Assembly: GCA_018670825.1 (NCBI GenBank)
Contig: JABHIW010000177.1
Span: 1-34,356, forward strand
Direction: 5' to 3'
Origin: Candidatus Scalindua sp.
GTDB taxonomy: Bacteria > Planctomycetota > Brocadiia > Brocadiales > Scalinduaceae
DNA length: 34,356 nucleotides
Shown here piece by piece: positions 17,349 to 25,288 of this stretch; positions within the stretch are counted from its first letter, which is position 1; each line of letters opens with the position of its first letter. The position numbers and the translations under genes were made by a program. Below the pieces are notes generated by a model. The model did no database searches, had not been told where the DNA came from, and saw only the letters and a program-made list of their open reading frames with translations.

Positions 17349-18047
17349 ATGAATAAAAGTTTACTAACCAATCTAATTGCTGCTGCCGTATGCGGGGGAA
17401 CTTATGCATGCCCTGAGTTTGCCGGCAAGCATACACTTTTTTTGTCCAGTTTGTTCGCTCTTTCAGGCGCATTAACTAACTGGCTGGCAATACATATGTT
17501 GTTTGAGAAGGTACCTGGCCTTTACGGTTCCGGTGTTATTACTTTGAGGTTTAAGGAGTTTAAAGCGGGTATTCGTTCGTTGATTATGGAAAACTTTTTT
17601 ACGGAAGAAAACTTTGCCAAAGTTTCCAGCGAAGCGTTGCCTCATGACATAAAGCCAGATCTGGTTATGGATAAAATAGACCTAGACAAGATGTTTGACG
17701 GCTTTATATCGGTAGTCAAGGCTTCTCCCTTCGGAGGCATGTTAGATATGTTTGGTGGAGTAGAAGCTCTTGAACCTCTCAGGGATCCGTTTAAAAAGAA
17801 ATTCGAAGGACAACTTTCAGAAATTTTGTGCAAGATTGATATATCATCAATCTTGCAGCAAGAAACTGATTTTGAAACATTCAAGTCCAAGATAGGTGAC
17901 ATGGTGGATGCCAGACTGAATGAACTGACGCCGAAGCATGTAAAGGAAATCATTGAAGATATGATTCGTCAGCACCTTGGCTGGCTGGTCGTATGGGGAG
18001 GTGTTTTTGGTGCTTTTATCGGTTTCCTCAGCACTCTGTTATTGTGA
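17349..18047 (+). CDS. DUF445 family membrane protein
   Basis: A 232-residue protein of the DUF445 (YheB/YjiN) family, of unknown function. Two hydrophobic segments at the N-terminus frame the hallmark SGALTNWLAIHMLFEKVPGLYGSG. A predominantly helical soluble region follows, and a C-terminal membrane segment (WLVVWGGVFGAFIGFLSTLL) ends the protein. The start is ATG 17349 with GAGG six bases upstream; a TTG four codons earlier is less likely. The spacer to the divergent GNAT gene holds an imperfect hairpin (17228-17235 with 17249-17257, one bulged base), whose role is unknown. Confidence 0.85.
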   Translation: MNKSLLTNLIAAAVCGGTYACPEFAGKHTLFLSSLFALSGALTNWLAIHMLFEKVPGLYGSGVITLRFKEFKAGIRSLIMENFFTEENFAKVSSEALPHDIKPDLVMDKIDLDKMFDGFISVVKASPFGGMLDMFGGVEALEPLRDPFKKKFEGQLSEILCKIDISSILQQETDFETFKSKIGDMVDARLNELTPKHVKEIIEDMIRQHLGWLVVWGGVFGAFIGFLSTLLL

Positions 18048-18111
18048 TTTTATTTACAAGCCTTTCCTTTGAAAAGAGAGGAAATATCGATTAACTTTTT
18101 CCGATTCTTCC

Positions 18112-18693
18112 CTATAGCTCTATTTTCGTACCTAATAATACAAGGAACTTTGCAAGCCAGTCTGGGTGAGCTGGCCAGGCTGGGGCGGTAACCAGATTGC
18201 CATCTACGTAAGCCTTGTCTATAGGAGCGTCTATCCACTTTCCACCCGCGCCTTTTACTTCCGGTGATACCGCAGGATAGGCAGTACAGGATTTCCCCTC
18301 AATGACGTCTGCTGCTGCCAGCAGTTGTGCGCCATGGCAGATTGCAGCAATGGGCTTATTTGTTTCTGCAAAGTGTTTTACCAATTCCAGTACCCGGGCA
18401 TTCAGACGTATATACTCAGGAGCACGTCCTCCCGGGATCACAAGGGCATCGTAATCGTTTACGCTTATATCGTCGAAGGATGCACTTAGCGTAAAGTTGT
18501 GTCCCGGTTTCTCGCTGTATGTCTGATCACCTTCAAAGTCGTGTATAGCAGTACGTACCTGTTCACCTGCTTTTTTATCGGGGCAGACAGCATGTACTAT
18601 ATGCCCCACCATCTGCAATGCCTGAAAGGGTACCATTACCTCGTAATCTTCTACAAAATCACCTACAATCATCAAAATATTTTTTGCTCCCAT
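18112..18693 (-). CDS. DJ-1/PfpI family protein (class I glutamine amidotransferase-like)
   Basis: A 193-residue cytoplasmic protein of the DJ-1/PfpI superfamily, whose members are glyoxalases, deglycases or stress proteins. The nucleophile is C119 in [12 protein letters not shown], followed by H120, and the conserved acid lies in EDYE (residues 15-18). The phosphate-side loop [15 protein letters not shown] is also present. The start is ATG 18693, with AAAGG seven bases upstream; frames opening further upstream lack this support. It converges with the DUF445 gene. The exact reaction cannot be assigned from sequence alone. Confidence 0.92.
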   Translation of the reverse strand: MGAKNILMIVGDFVEDYEVMVPFQALQMVGHIVHAVCPDKKAGEQVRTAIHDFEGDQTYSEKPGHNFTLSASFDDISVNDYDALVIPGGRAPEYIRLNARVLELVKHFAETNKPIAAICHGAQLLAAADVIEGKSCTAYPAVSPEVKGAGGKWIDAPIDKAYVDGNLVTAPAWPAHPDWLAKFLVLLGTKIEL

Positions 18694-18922
18694 TTCGAAA
18701 CCTTTCTTTTGCATTATTTGTAAATGCATAAACAACTGGAGTAGAGAAAGTAAAAACAACAAATATAAATATAAATATAAAGAATCGTATCCTGATCATG
18801 TAAAGATTTCAAGATCTTTTGGAATATGTAATAATGGGTTTAGTAATTTTGAGTGTAATAAGTAGAATACCACCTCAATAATAAGCAATTGAAACCGTGA
18901 GTTAGGCTATTTTAGAAGTTCA

Positions 18923-19768
18923 ATGCTAAAGGATTATTTTCTACATTTAAGGCCACGCTCATGGCCAATAGTGGCGGGGCATATGACGACAGGCTATTTA
19001 ATAGCACTACCACTATCCGAGTGGACAAAAAACATAACGTCGTTATTAATTGGAACAATTGCCTGGGCAATTATGCTGAACGGCGGCACACTCGCCTTTA
19101 ATAGTGCCTTCGATAAAGATACCGGTGATATCGGCTACCTTGATTCACCTCCACCGGCTCCAAAAAGGCTCTGGTTATTTGGTTTACTTCTTATGATAGC
19201 TGGTGGAATCATTGCTTTTTTTGTTTCACCCAGCTTTACAATTGTATATTGGATCTGTTTTTTTATGAGCATAGCATATTCATGTCCGCCAGTTCGATTA
19301 AAAGCAAGAGCTGGAGCTGATATCGCTATTTGCGTTATGGGATATGGTGTATTCACTACATATGCGGGGTGGACATGTGGATCTAACTCAATAAATTCTT
19401 TTATTTCTTTTATCTGTTTAGGTTATTTGTTCTTATTTGGATGCCTCTACCCTTTAACACAAATATACCAATTTCATGAAGATAGGAAAAAGAGAGATAC
19501 AACCTTTACGGTCACCCTCGGCGTCAAACGGTCAATCAAATTCTCGTTAGTTTGTCTAGTCTGCGCGTTTATCGTTTTTAGTGTTGTCTCTTTTAAAGTA
19601 AACACCGTATTTTATATTTTTATCATTCCCATAACCTTTTGGTTAATAATACTGATTCCATGGATGATAAAAGGAATTCATTATCCACAAAAAAAAGGGA
19701 TGTATTGCGCTTTGTGGGCCTGGGCAGCTACAGATATCACCGTTGTACTGGTTTTTTCGGTATTATAG
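18923..19768 (+). CDS. UbiA family prenyltransferase with variant first Asp motif
   Basis: Integral membrane prenyltransferase that attaches an isoprenoid chain to an aromatic or other acceptor. The 281 residues form about eight or nine helices. The first Mg-diphosphate motif reads NSAFDKDTGDIGYLDSPPP (N60, D64, D66, D69), a variant of the usual NDxxDxxxD. The second reads YQFHEDRKKRDTTFTVTLG. This NS-x2-D-x-D-x-G-x-IG pattern marks a UbiA subgroup apart from menaquinone and ubiquinone enzymes. No quinone or hopanoid gene is nearby, so the acceptor is unknown. It could serve quinone, heme, or archaeal-type lipid chemistry. No strong ribosome site precedes the ATG. Confidence 0.85.
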   Translation: MLKDYFLHLRPRSWPIVAGHMTTGYLIALPLSEWTKNITSLLIGTIAWAIMLNGGTLAFNSAFDKDTGDIGYLDSPPPAPKRLWLFGLLLMIAGGIIAFFVSPSFTIVYWICFFMSIAYSCPPVRLKARAGADIAICVMGYGVFTTYAGWTCGSNSINSFISFICLGYLFLFGCLYPLTQIYQFHEDRKKRDTTFTVTLGVKRSIKFSLVCLVCAFIVFSVVSFKVNTVFYIFIIPITFWLIILIPWMIKGIHYPQKKGMYCALWAWAATDITVVLVFSVL

Positions 19769-19851
19769 TGAAGTGGAGAAGGATATCATTTGCTTTTCAA
19801 ACTTTGCGGTAAAAAATTTCTAACAAGGATTTAACGGATTTCTTAATTAAA

Positions 19852-19883
19852 CCTGCCTGTATACCTAACGTATTACAGGCAGG
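19852..19883. repeat. Hairpin-forming inverted repeat after the UbiA gene
   Basis: CCTGCCTGTA (19852-19861) and TACAGGCAGG (19874-19883) form a perfect 10-base stem with a 12-base loop. It lies 83 bases after the UbiA stop and faces the end of the convergent exported-protein gene. No T-run follows on the plus strand, so it is not a typical terminator. It is more GC-rich than the surroundings and may be a REP-like dispersed element. Confidence 0.55.
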
Positions 19884-19959
19884 AATGAGTGATGTGACAT
19901 GGTATTTACTATTGGAAACATATAGTTACTGGCCTCTCTTGCCTATTAGGATTTTTGTA

Positions 19960-20595
19960 TCATTTAGTACTATCCGGATTGTCATCATATATGTCTACAA
20001 TCCCATCACCGTCCTTATCTCTCAAGAAATCGGTATCGTTGTCATTAGTTAAAAGTTCTTCTCCAAACGGATTAGATATCTCGGAATGGCTTCTAAAAAA
20101 ACCCGGTGATTCCTGATAGCCGGTTTCAACATCTGTTACCGTGATCTCCCCATTAATGGTAAAGCTAAAGATATCTGAGCGGTTTCCGGGTTTGATTGTA
20201 GCGTCCGGTTTTTCAACGGTAAATTTAGTTTTACTGCCTGCACCATAGTATCCTCCAAACGTCCATACTACTTGTTGCTCTTTACCGCGTATAGTAACTT
20301 TTGAGTCCCAGAGATATGGCCCCGTAACATTGTTCCTGAACCGATGGTCGGCTGCTGTTGCATCCTTGGAAATATATTTCACCGTTACTGATGCAATGTG
20401 CTCCGTATGATACCTTGGATCAGGTTCGTTATTGTCGTCATTGATTATCTGGAAACAGTACCTGTTGAATCCTGGTACATACGTTGCGTTAACATCCGCT
20501 CTGACAGAATCAGCGATGGTAGCCTTTGTTCCCATAAGGAGTCCAACGCACATTATAGTGAAGAATAAAATTTTGTTAAATCCGGATTTGTTCAT
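19960..20595 (-). CDS. Exported protein with C-terminal calcium-binding (DxDGDGxxD) motif
   Basis: A 211-residue protein I do not recognise as a whole. The start is ATG 20595 with AAGGGG seven bases upstream. It opens with a signal peptide (MNKSGFNKILFFTIMCVGLL, cleavage likely after KATIA). The body is rich in beta-type sequence (VTVKYISKDATAADHRF, KVTIRGKEQQVVWTFGG). The C-terminus DKDGDGIVDIYDDNPDSTK is a thrombospondin type 3/EF-hand-like Ca loop, usual in secreted planctomycete proteins. It has no PEP-CTERM tail. It is probably periplasmic or extracellular. It is divergent from the Cache sensor gene, and they share a 317-base region. Confidence 0.7.
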   Translation of the reverse strand: MNKSGFNKILFFTIMCVGLLMGTKATIADSVRADVNATYVPGFNRYCFQIINDDNNEPDPRYHTEHIASVTVKYISKDATAADHRFRNNVTGPYLWDSKVTIRGKEQQVVWTFGGYYGAGSKTKFTVEKPDATIKPGNRSDIFSFTINGEITVTDVETGYQESPGFFRSHSEISNPFGEELLTNDNDTDFLRDKDGDGIVDIYDDNPDSTK

Positions 20596-20747
20596 GAGAA
20601 ATCCCCTTTCTATATTAGAACTATTATTAAAAAACATTTTGATAATTTCCTCTTTTGAGACTTTCATAAATCATATTTTGACATTGAAAATATCATGAAT
20701 CGTATATAAAATCAAGGGTGCGAAATAAAAAGATTGCAAACTAAGCC

Positions 20748-20776
20748 TTGACATTCTGTCAAAAAAATTATATTAT
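20748..20776 (+). promoter_or_regulatory. Strong predicted sigma70 promoter of the Cache sensor gene
   Basis: A perfect -35 TTGACA (20748-20753) and a -10 TATTAT (20771-20776) are 17 bases apart. Transcription would start near 20783, giving a leader of about 130 bases before the ATG at 20913. In the leader TCCAGA and TCTGGA (within 20845-20880) could pair. No known riboswitch consensus is recognised. Confidence 0.7.
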
Positions 20777-20912
20777 CACTGATCTAGTCAGGTTTCGTAT
20801 TCGCCCACATATCAGGTAATCAACAAAGTGGTACCAATCAAGGTATCCAGAATAAATTAACTCTTAATCTGGAATAAAATAGTTTTTATAATTAATTAAA
20901 TATTACAGGTTT

Positions 20913-21944
20913 ATGGGAAAAAAAATAACATTAGCAATATCAATAGCACTTCTAACTTTTTTCTTAATCGTACCGTTCTTAAGTTACAATTCTTATAAAC
21001 GGGCGGTAAAGGATGGGTTTTTTAATCACCTTGTTACAACCAGAGATCTTCTGAAACTTCAGATATGGAATTACTTTAACGAAAGATATGGTGATATAGA
21101 TGTTCTTTCAAGGAATCCGGTAATAGCCAAAGGCTTTACCAGATTATCCGGTGCTTTTCATGCTTATGGACTCGAAAACCAACAATTCCAGAAGATAAAA
21201 AGTATTTATCAGCCATTGATGGAATATTATGTATCTGCTTATGGCTATGCAAACATATTTTTCGTTGATAAAGATGGAAGTGTAATATTTTCAGCATTGA
21301 GAGAGGATTTTAGCGGAACTGATCTGTTTGTCGGAGAATTTAAAGAACATAGAATTGCCAATATGTTTAAAATAGCGTTAGAAGATGTAGGTTTTGAGGA
21401 CTATTACTGGAATGAAAAGATAAATGATTTCACTGCTTATTTTGGCGCTCCTGTCTTCGAAGCCGAAAGCTTGTTGGGTGTAATAGTTATCGAGATTCCT
21501 TTTTCTCACCTGGATACCATGCTGACACAAAGGGCTGGCCTGGGGCAAACAGGCGAGATGTACCTTGTTGGTGAAGATGGGTTTATGCGCTCGAATTCAA
21601 GGTTTTCTGTAACACCAACAATGCTTCAAAAAGAGGTGAATACTGAAGCAACAAGAGAGGCTTTTGAAGGGTATGTTGGTAAAAAGGTTATTCATGATTA
21701 TCGGGGCATTCCTGTATTAAGTGCTTATACTCCGCTTAATCTTAATTTTATTAACTGGGCACTTCTTGTTGAGATTGATGAAGCAGAAGCGTTTGCCACA
21801 ATTCATGACGTAGAAAGCAAGCTTACGATAATCGCATCCATAATGTGTGTAATTCTCGGAGGGTATATCTACTTTACATACCGGGCATATAAAAAAGAGG
21901 AAGACGAGAATATCTTAGAACCTGAAGAACAGGCAGTATCTTAA
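20913..21944 (+). CDS. Membrane-anchored Cache-domain sensor without an output domain
   Basis: A 343-residue protein with a membrane helix at about residues 7-26, a large periplasmic region with the layout of a double Cache sensor, and a second helix near residues 304-325, followed by about 20 charged cytoplasmic residues. Cache landmarks are FFVDKDGSVIFSA, GVIVIEIPFSHLDTML, TGEMYLVGEDGFMRSNSRF, PVLSAYTPL and WALLVEIDEAEAF. Such sensors normally continue into HAMP, methyl-accepting, cyclase or kinase domains. Here the protein ends in a short charged tail. It has its own strong promoter. The ligand is unknown. It may regulate a partner through the membrane, or be a truncated receptor; the neighbouring DNA shows no residual output domain. 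Confidence 0.85.
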   Translation: MGKKITLAISIALLTFFLIVPFLSYNSYKRAVKDGFFNHLVTTRDLLKLQIWNYFNERYGDIDVLSRNPVIAKGFTRLSGAFHAYGLENQQFQKIKSIYQPLMEYYVSAYGYANIFFVDKDGSVIFSALREDFSGTDLFVGEFKEHRIANMFKIALEDVGFEDYYWNEKINDFTAYFGAPVFEAESLLGVIVIEIPFSHLDTMLTQRAGLGQTGEMYLVGEDGFMRSNSRFSVTPTMLQKEVNTEATREAFEGYVGKKVIHDYRGIPVLSAYTPLNLNFINWALLVEIDEAEAFATIHDVESKLTIIASIMCVILGGYIYFTYRAYKKEEDENILEPEEQAVS

Positions 21945-22072
21945 ATAGAGCAGAACTCCAATAAACGTTTTGACAACCATACCCCTTTTACAAACACATA
22001 CCACATAATTAAGCTATCGAGAGCTAGTTCTTCGCTGCACATATCTCTTTTTTTCATCACCAATCGAATAGT

Positions 22073-22474
22073 TCATTTCAGACCATTTTTTTTGAAACAT
22101 TCGACATATTTTTTATCAGTTATCTGAATATGGTTAACTAACCACTGTTTCAGGTACTCAAGTATTTCACTTGCGATATGATAGTCCCCTTCAATCACTC
22201 TACTACAATATGTAATCGTCTTGCTAGAAAAATCATGGTGTTCTTCTTTGTGGTATTGAAATTCTGGATAATTGAATTCTACCATGTAAGACTCTTCGGT
22301 TGAAAAGTGATTGAGAGCATACACCGTCAATTCTTTTAATAATTTCGATATATCTTCGATATTGCTATTATGTTGCTTTGCCACAATAGCCGCATTCATT
22401 ATGCGAATAAGCTCCTTATGCTCCTCATCAATTATCGATATCCCTATACTGTATTTCTCTTCCCATTCGATCAT
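22073..22474 (-). CDS. Bacteriohemerythrin
   Basis: An oxygen-binding non-heme diiron protein of 133 residues. All seven metal ligands of the family are in place: H19, H56, E60, H75, H79, H115 and D120, in the contexts EEHKEL, NHFSTEES, YHKEEHHDF and NHIQITD. The protein starts with MIEWEEKYSIGIS, the usual opening, so the ATG at 22474 is well chosen. It is a single-domain soluble form. Such proteins supply, store or sense O2 in microaerobic or anaerobic bacteria, and an O2-sensitive organism would find this useful. It converges with the Cache sensor gene, with 128 bases between the stops. Confidence 0.95.
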   Translation of the reverse strand: MIEWEEKYSIGISIIDEEHKELIRIMNAAIVAKQHNSNIEDISKLLKELTVYALNHFSTEESYMVEFNYPEFQYHKEEHHDFSSKTITYCSRVIEGDYHIASEILEYLKQWLVNHIQITDKKYVECFKKNGLK

Positions 22475-23110
22475 TTCAATATATTACCTTAAGAATGATA
22501 TAAAATTTATATAAAAACGAATGATACTAGAACGTTTCAACTAAAATCACCGTTTCTTTCAAGTTTTCTGTGAACAGACCCCGGTTCATTTATAAAAGGA
22601 TGGCTAAAGATACTTGTGATACTTTTCATCTGTTTTTTTAAGTCAGAAATTAAGAATACAGTCCAGCAAGCAAAATAGAATGGTTAGTACTCCTAACTGG
22701 CTTAGCTGATAATTTGATACAACCGGGAAATAGATACATTCGTGTTCACTTTTACACAAAGAACACAATCCGTTGGAAACCCCATTCATCTCTTATTAAT
22801 AAGCAAATATAAGATTACCCTATTAAGAGCGCAATTATTATACCGTCACAAAGTCTATACTTAATGCCTTTTAAAAGATTTATGTATCAATAGCTATCAA
22901 TGTATACCTTACGTGTGTTTCATTCTGAGACTGAATCAAACATACAGAACTGTATAATTATAAGAGTTAGCACAGATTCTTGTGAATTTTAAGGTGAATT
23001 TGCGCTTAGTATCTTTAATAAACTCTGAGTGGATCAATGGTAATGGATTTTAGATTTACTATCTATTATAATATCGTAAATTTACATAATCTTTCGAAAG
23101 GAAAATTGAA
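22475..23110. other. Long non-coding spacer between hemerythrin and PPC-domain genes
   Basis: This 636-base stretch is AT-rich and contains no supported gene on either strand. GTGTTC and GAACAC near 22742-22765 form a short inverted repeat with a 13-base loop, and a TATAAT with no clear -35 lies about 40 bases before the PPC gene. I see no tRNA, riboswitch or insertion sequence. It could hold a small RNA that cannot be seen by reading. Confidence 0.5.
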
Positions 23111-23548
23111 ATGGCCACAATTCGTGAAATTAAATCGGTGAAGATGTTCATGGGGAAGCTTGCACACGGAGCAGATTTATTGGAAGAAATTACAAACATC
23201 TGTGTTGATAAGGATATTTGTCTGGGCCGTGTTGAAGCGCTGGGTGCTGTCAAAAAAGCCAGACTGGGTTATTACAACCAACAGGATCATGTGTATCGTT
23301 TCTATGACCTTAATCAAACGCTTGAGATTACTAATTTAACAGGAAATATTTCAATTAAGGACAGTGTGCCTGTTGTTCATGCCCATGTCACCCTTTCAGA
23401 CAAAGATGGCCATGCTTTTGGAGGGCATCTTGCTCCGGGAACAATAGTTTTTGCCTGTGAGGTTGCAATTCATGTTTTAGACGGGCCAAAATTTGAGAGA
23501 GGGCTTGATCAGGAAACAGGTTTGCCTTTATGGAAAATGGATGAATAA
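23111..23548 (+). CDS. PPC (DUF296) domain protein
   Basis: A 145-residue protein of the plants-and-prokaryotes conserved (PPC/DUF296) family. In plants this domain accompanies AT-hooks; bacterial members stand alone and their function is poorly known, although many are labelled DNA-binding. Typical features are the GxLAHGADLLEEI start, VEALGAVKKARLGYY, and VVHAHVTLSDKDGHAFGGHL, where the HAH and GGH histidines form the metal-binding site. A ribosome site AAAGGA lies eight bases before the ATG. There is no signal peptide. It stands alone between long spacers. Confidence 0.92.
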   Translation: MATIREIKSVKMFMGKLAHGADLLEEITNICVDKDICLGRVEALGAVKKARLGYYNQQDHVYRFYDLNQTLEITNLTGNISIKDSVPVVHAHVTLSDKDGHAFGGHLAPGTIVFACEVAIHVLDGPKFERGLDQETGLPLWKMDE

Positions 23549-23959
23549 GTTTTCGCTATTATATGCACCAGTAATTTCAGACTGATTATACCTGTGTATA
23601 CTGTGAAATTTTATGCGAAGTTTTGAGACAATATTACCGAATTAAGGCACCTTTGAACCTAAGTGTTCAAATGCAGAAGAACAAAATCTCCACGATGCTT
23701 CTTTTACTTCTTACTACCTGCCAACTTCTTCCTTTGATAACTTGCGGTATCAAAAATGTTGTTTTGAGACTGTTGCCGGAAACACTTAGCTTCGCCTGCA
23801 TGACAGTCGGCAAGCGACCGATTGAACATGAAGTTATTCACCTCATTCAGGATAGCGAAAAGCCGTTATTATAAATTGTGATATAGCCTGAAAAGAGGAA
23901 TAGAAAGGATTAAGCAACATACATGTTTAGGTCCATGCAGGTACTATAACGTTTTTTTC
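23549..23959. other. Spacer with a doubtful open frame
   Basis: This 411-base spacer holds an open frame of 83 codons (23623-23874) starting at TTG, with no ribosome site and no recognisable domain. A second frame over the first half also reads 40-odd codons before a stop, so the stretch might be a decayed gene, but I cannot identify a parent. I leave it uncalled. Confidence 0.35.
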
Positions 23960-24421
23960 TTATTGTTTTGCCTTGTAATCTTCTATGATTTTCTTCAGGT
24001 GCCGTGCATATTCCCAGGGCCCACCCTGCAGATATCCCGTTTTAGCGACAGGTTTTCCGTCTGGGCTGAGAATAATAATAGTCGGGTAGCCCTTGACATC
24101 GTACTCCTCTGCTAAATCCATATTTTGCTGTTTCAACTCTTTTGGCTGCACTTTTGCACTGGGAAAGTCTACCAAGACACATACGAGGTTCTCTTCTGCA
24201 AAATCCTTAAAGGCTTTCTGTGAAAAAACTTCTTTTTCCAATCTTATACACCATCCACACCAGTCAGACCCGCTGAAGTCAAGCAGCATGTATTTACCGG
24301 ACTCTTTGGCAGCTGATGACGCTTTTTTCAAATCTGTCTCCCAGTTTGTAGCTTCTGTTTTTGAACAGTACAACATTGCTATTACTATAAAAACAATACT
24401 TGTGATAACATATTTTCTCAT
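23960..24421 (-). CDS. Exported thioredoxin-like protein (Thioredoxin_7 type)
   Basis: A 153-residue periplasmic thiol-disulfide protein. A Sec signal peptide covers about residues 1-24 (YVITSIVFIVIAMLYC ... TEA). The redox site C55-G-W-C58 lies in SGSDWCGWCIRLEKEVF, and the cis-proline is in VKGYPTIIILSPDGKPV. The order and the DWCGWC context fit the Thioredoxin_7/SoxW-like group, which reduces or isomerises disulfides in exported proteins, often near cytochrome c maturation. Redox direction cannot be read. It is monocistronic as far as can be seen, with long spacers on both sides. Confidence 0.92.
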   Translation of the reverse strand: MRKYVITSIVFIVIAMLYCSKTEATNWETDLKKASSAAKESGKYMLLDFSGSDWCGWCIRLEKEVFSQKAFKDFAEENLVCVLVDFPSAKVQPKELKQQNMDLAEEYDVKGYPTIIILSPDGKPVAKTGYLQGGPWEYARHLKKIIEDYKAKQ

Positions 24422-24793
24422 TATATTCTTTCCTCTCAGTACCTTTCTGATTTATAACTATTATTATAATTCCATGAAAAAAGCAGGTTCTCAATAGACA
24501 AACGGAAACCTACCCTTAATCCTCTCCCTGCGTAGAAAGGGATATGAGGCGTTGAAAAAATTTAAAAACACCCCTCCGCCTATTGCAGCCTCACAAAGAT
24601 CCCACATAGATGATAATTCTAGTAACAAGCTATATTATACAGATGGATTATGTGAAATGGTATCGTTTTTACATTAACGGAATAAAATAAGATATGATTT
24701 TAACGCTATGTATAGAACAACAGGTTGAAATAAACTGGCGGAGAACAAAATCCTCTTTTGATATAATAATATTATTTGAATTCAGGAAAAGGG
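24422..24793. other. Non-coding spacer upstream of the exported thioredoxin gene
   Basis: This 372-base spacer has no supported gene. An imperfect inverted repeat (CCTCTCCCT ... AGGGATATGAGG, about 24521-24549) resembles small GC-rich dispersed elements and stands out from the AT-rich surroundings. The rest is unremarkable. Confidence 0.4.
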
Positions 24794-25033
24794 TTAATCT
24801 TTGCTGATTACTTTTAACGCTTTTCTATAAGCATCTTCAGTCCAGCACAATCTGAAATGAGAGCACTTTTGACACTCCTTGAGTAAACCTTTTCTTTCCA
24901 TAAGTACTTTTCCGGAAAGAGATTTTTCTGCATCTTCCCGTTCCTTAAGTAGACACAATGGCTCATCCGTCAGACAACCATGTTGGTTGTAACAGTTAAT
25001 GCAGATATTTTTACGTTTTTTTTTATCTGTCAT
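24794..25033 (-). CDS. Small cysteine-rich protein, function unknown
   Basis: A 79-residue basic and Cys-rich protein. Eight cysteines fall in two groups: CINCYNQHGCLTDEPLC near the N-terminus and CQKCSHFRLCW near the C-terminus. The spacing is suited to binding one or two zinc ions or a Fe-S cluster. There is no signal peptide or membrane segment. A charged helical segment with many Lys and Glu joins the groups. I do not recognise the family. It follows the translation operon and its tRNAs on the same strand, just after the strong terminator at 25068-25104, and may be expressed only by read-through or from a weak promoter within the terminator region. Confidence 0.7.
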   Translation of the reverse strand: MTDKKKRKNICINCYNQHGCLTDEPLCLLKEREDAEKSLSGKVLMERKGLLKECQKCSHFRLCWTEDAYRKALKVISKD

Positions 25034-25067
25034 ATTTATTCATATTTGCCAATAATCACGAACGCAA

Positions 25068-25104
25068 AAAAGGCTTGTACTTAGATAATAAGTACAAGCC
25101 TTTT
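25068..25104 (-). terminator. Strong intrinsic terminator of the rpsB-tsf-pyrH-frr-tRNA unit
   Basis: A perfect 15-base stem (AAAAGGCTTGTACTT at 25068-25082, its complement at 25090-25104) with a 7-base loop. On the minus strand the hairpin ends in a run of six U. It lies directly after tRNA-Glu. The flanking A and T runs make it symmetrical, so it could also stop transcription from the other side. Confidence 0.9.
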
Positions 25105-25110
25105 AATATT

Positions 25111-25185
<75 letters not shown>

Positions 25186-25208
25186 TGATTTCGGTATTAC
25201 TATAAAAG

Positions 25209-25281
25209 TGAGGGCAGAAGGACTCGAACCTTCGACAATCGCCTTAAAAGGGCGGTGCTCTACCAACTGAGCTATGCCCCC
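25209..25281 (-). tRNA. tRNA-Lys (anticodon UUU)
   Basis: Minus-strand cloverleaf with acceptor GGGGGCA pairing with TGCCCTC, D-loop TAGCTCAGTTGGTAGAGC, an anticodon loop containing TTT, and T-loop TTCGAGT. No CCA is encoded. It begins seven bases after the frr stop, so it is very likely part of the same transcript. Confidence 0.95.
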
Positions 25282-25288
25282 CATATAT

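Noticed and set aside
18757..18781. AAATAT-type short tandem repeat upstream of the DJ-1 gene
   Set aside because: Only about three and a half units in AT-rich DNA; chance is a sufficient explanation.
20777..20912. Possible riboswitch in the leader of the Cache sensor gene
   Set aside because: I could not match any known aptamer consensus, such as the c-di-GMP class; only a short stem is visible.
23623..23874. 83-codon open frame starting at TTG, perhaps a decayed gene
   Set aside because: No ribosome site; two frames are open over the first half and no family is recognised.
12757..24421. A defence island, prophage or CRISPR array
   Set aside because: No cas, integrase, transposase, toxin-antitoxin or phage structural genes, and no regularly spaced repeats, were seen.
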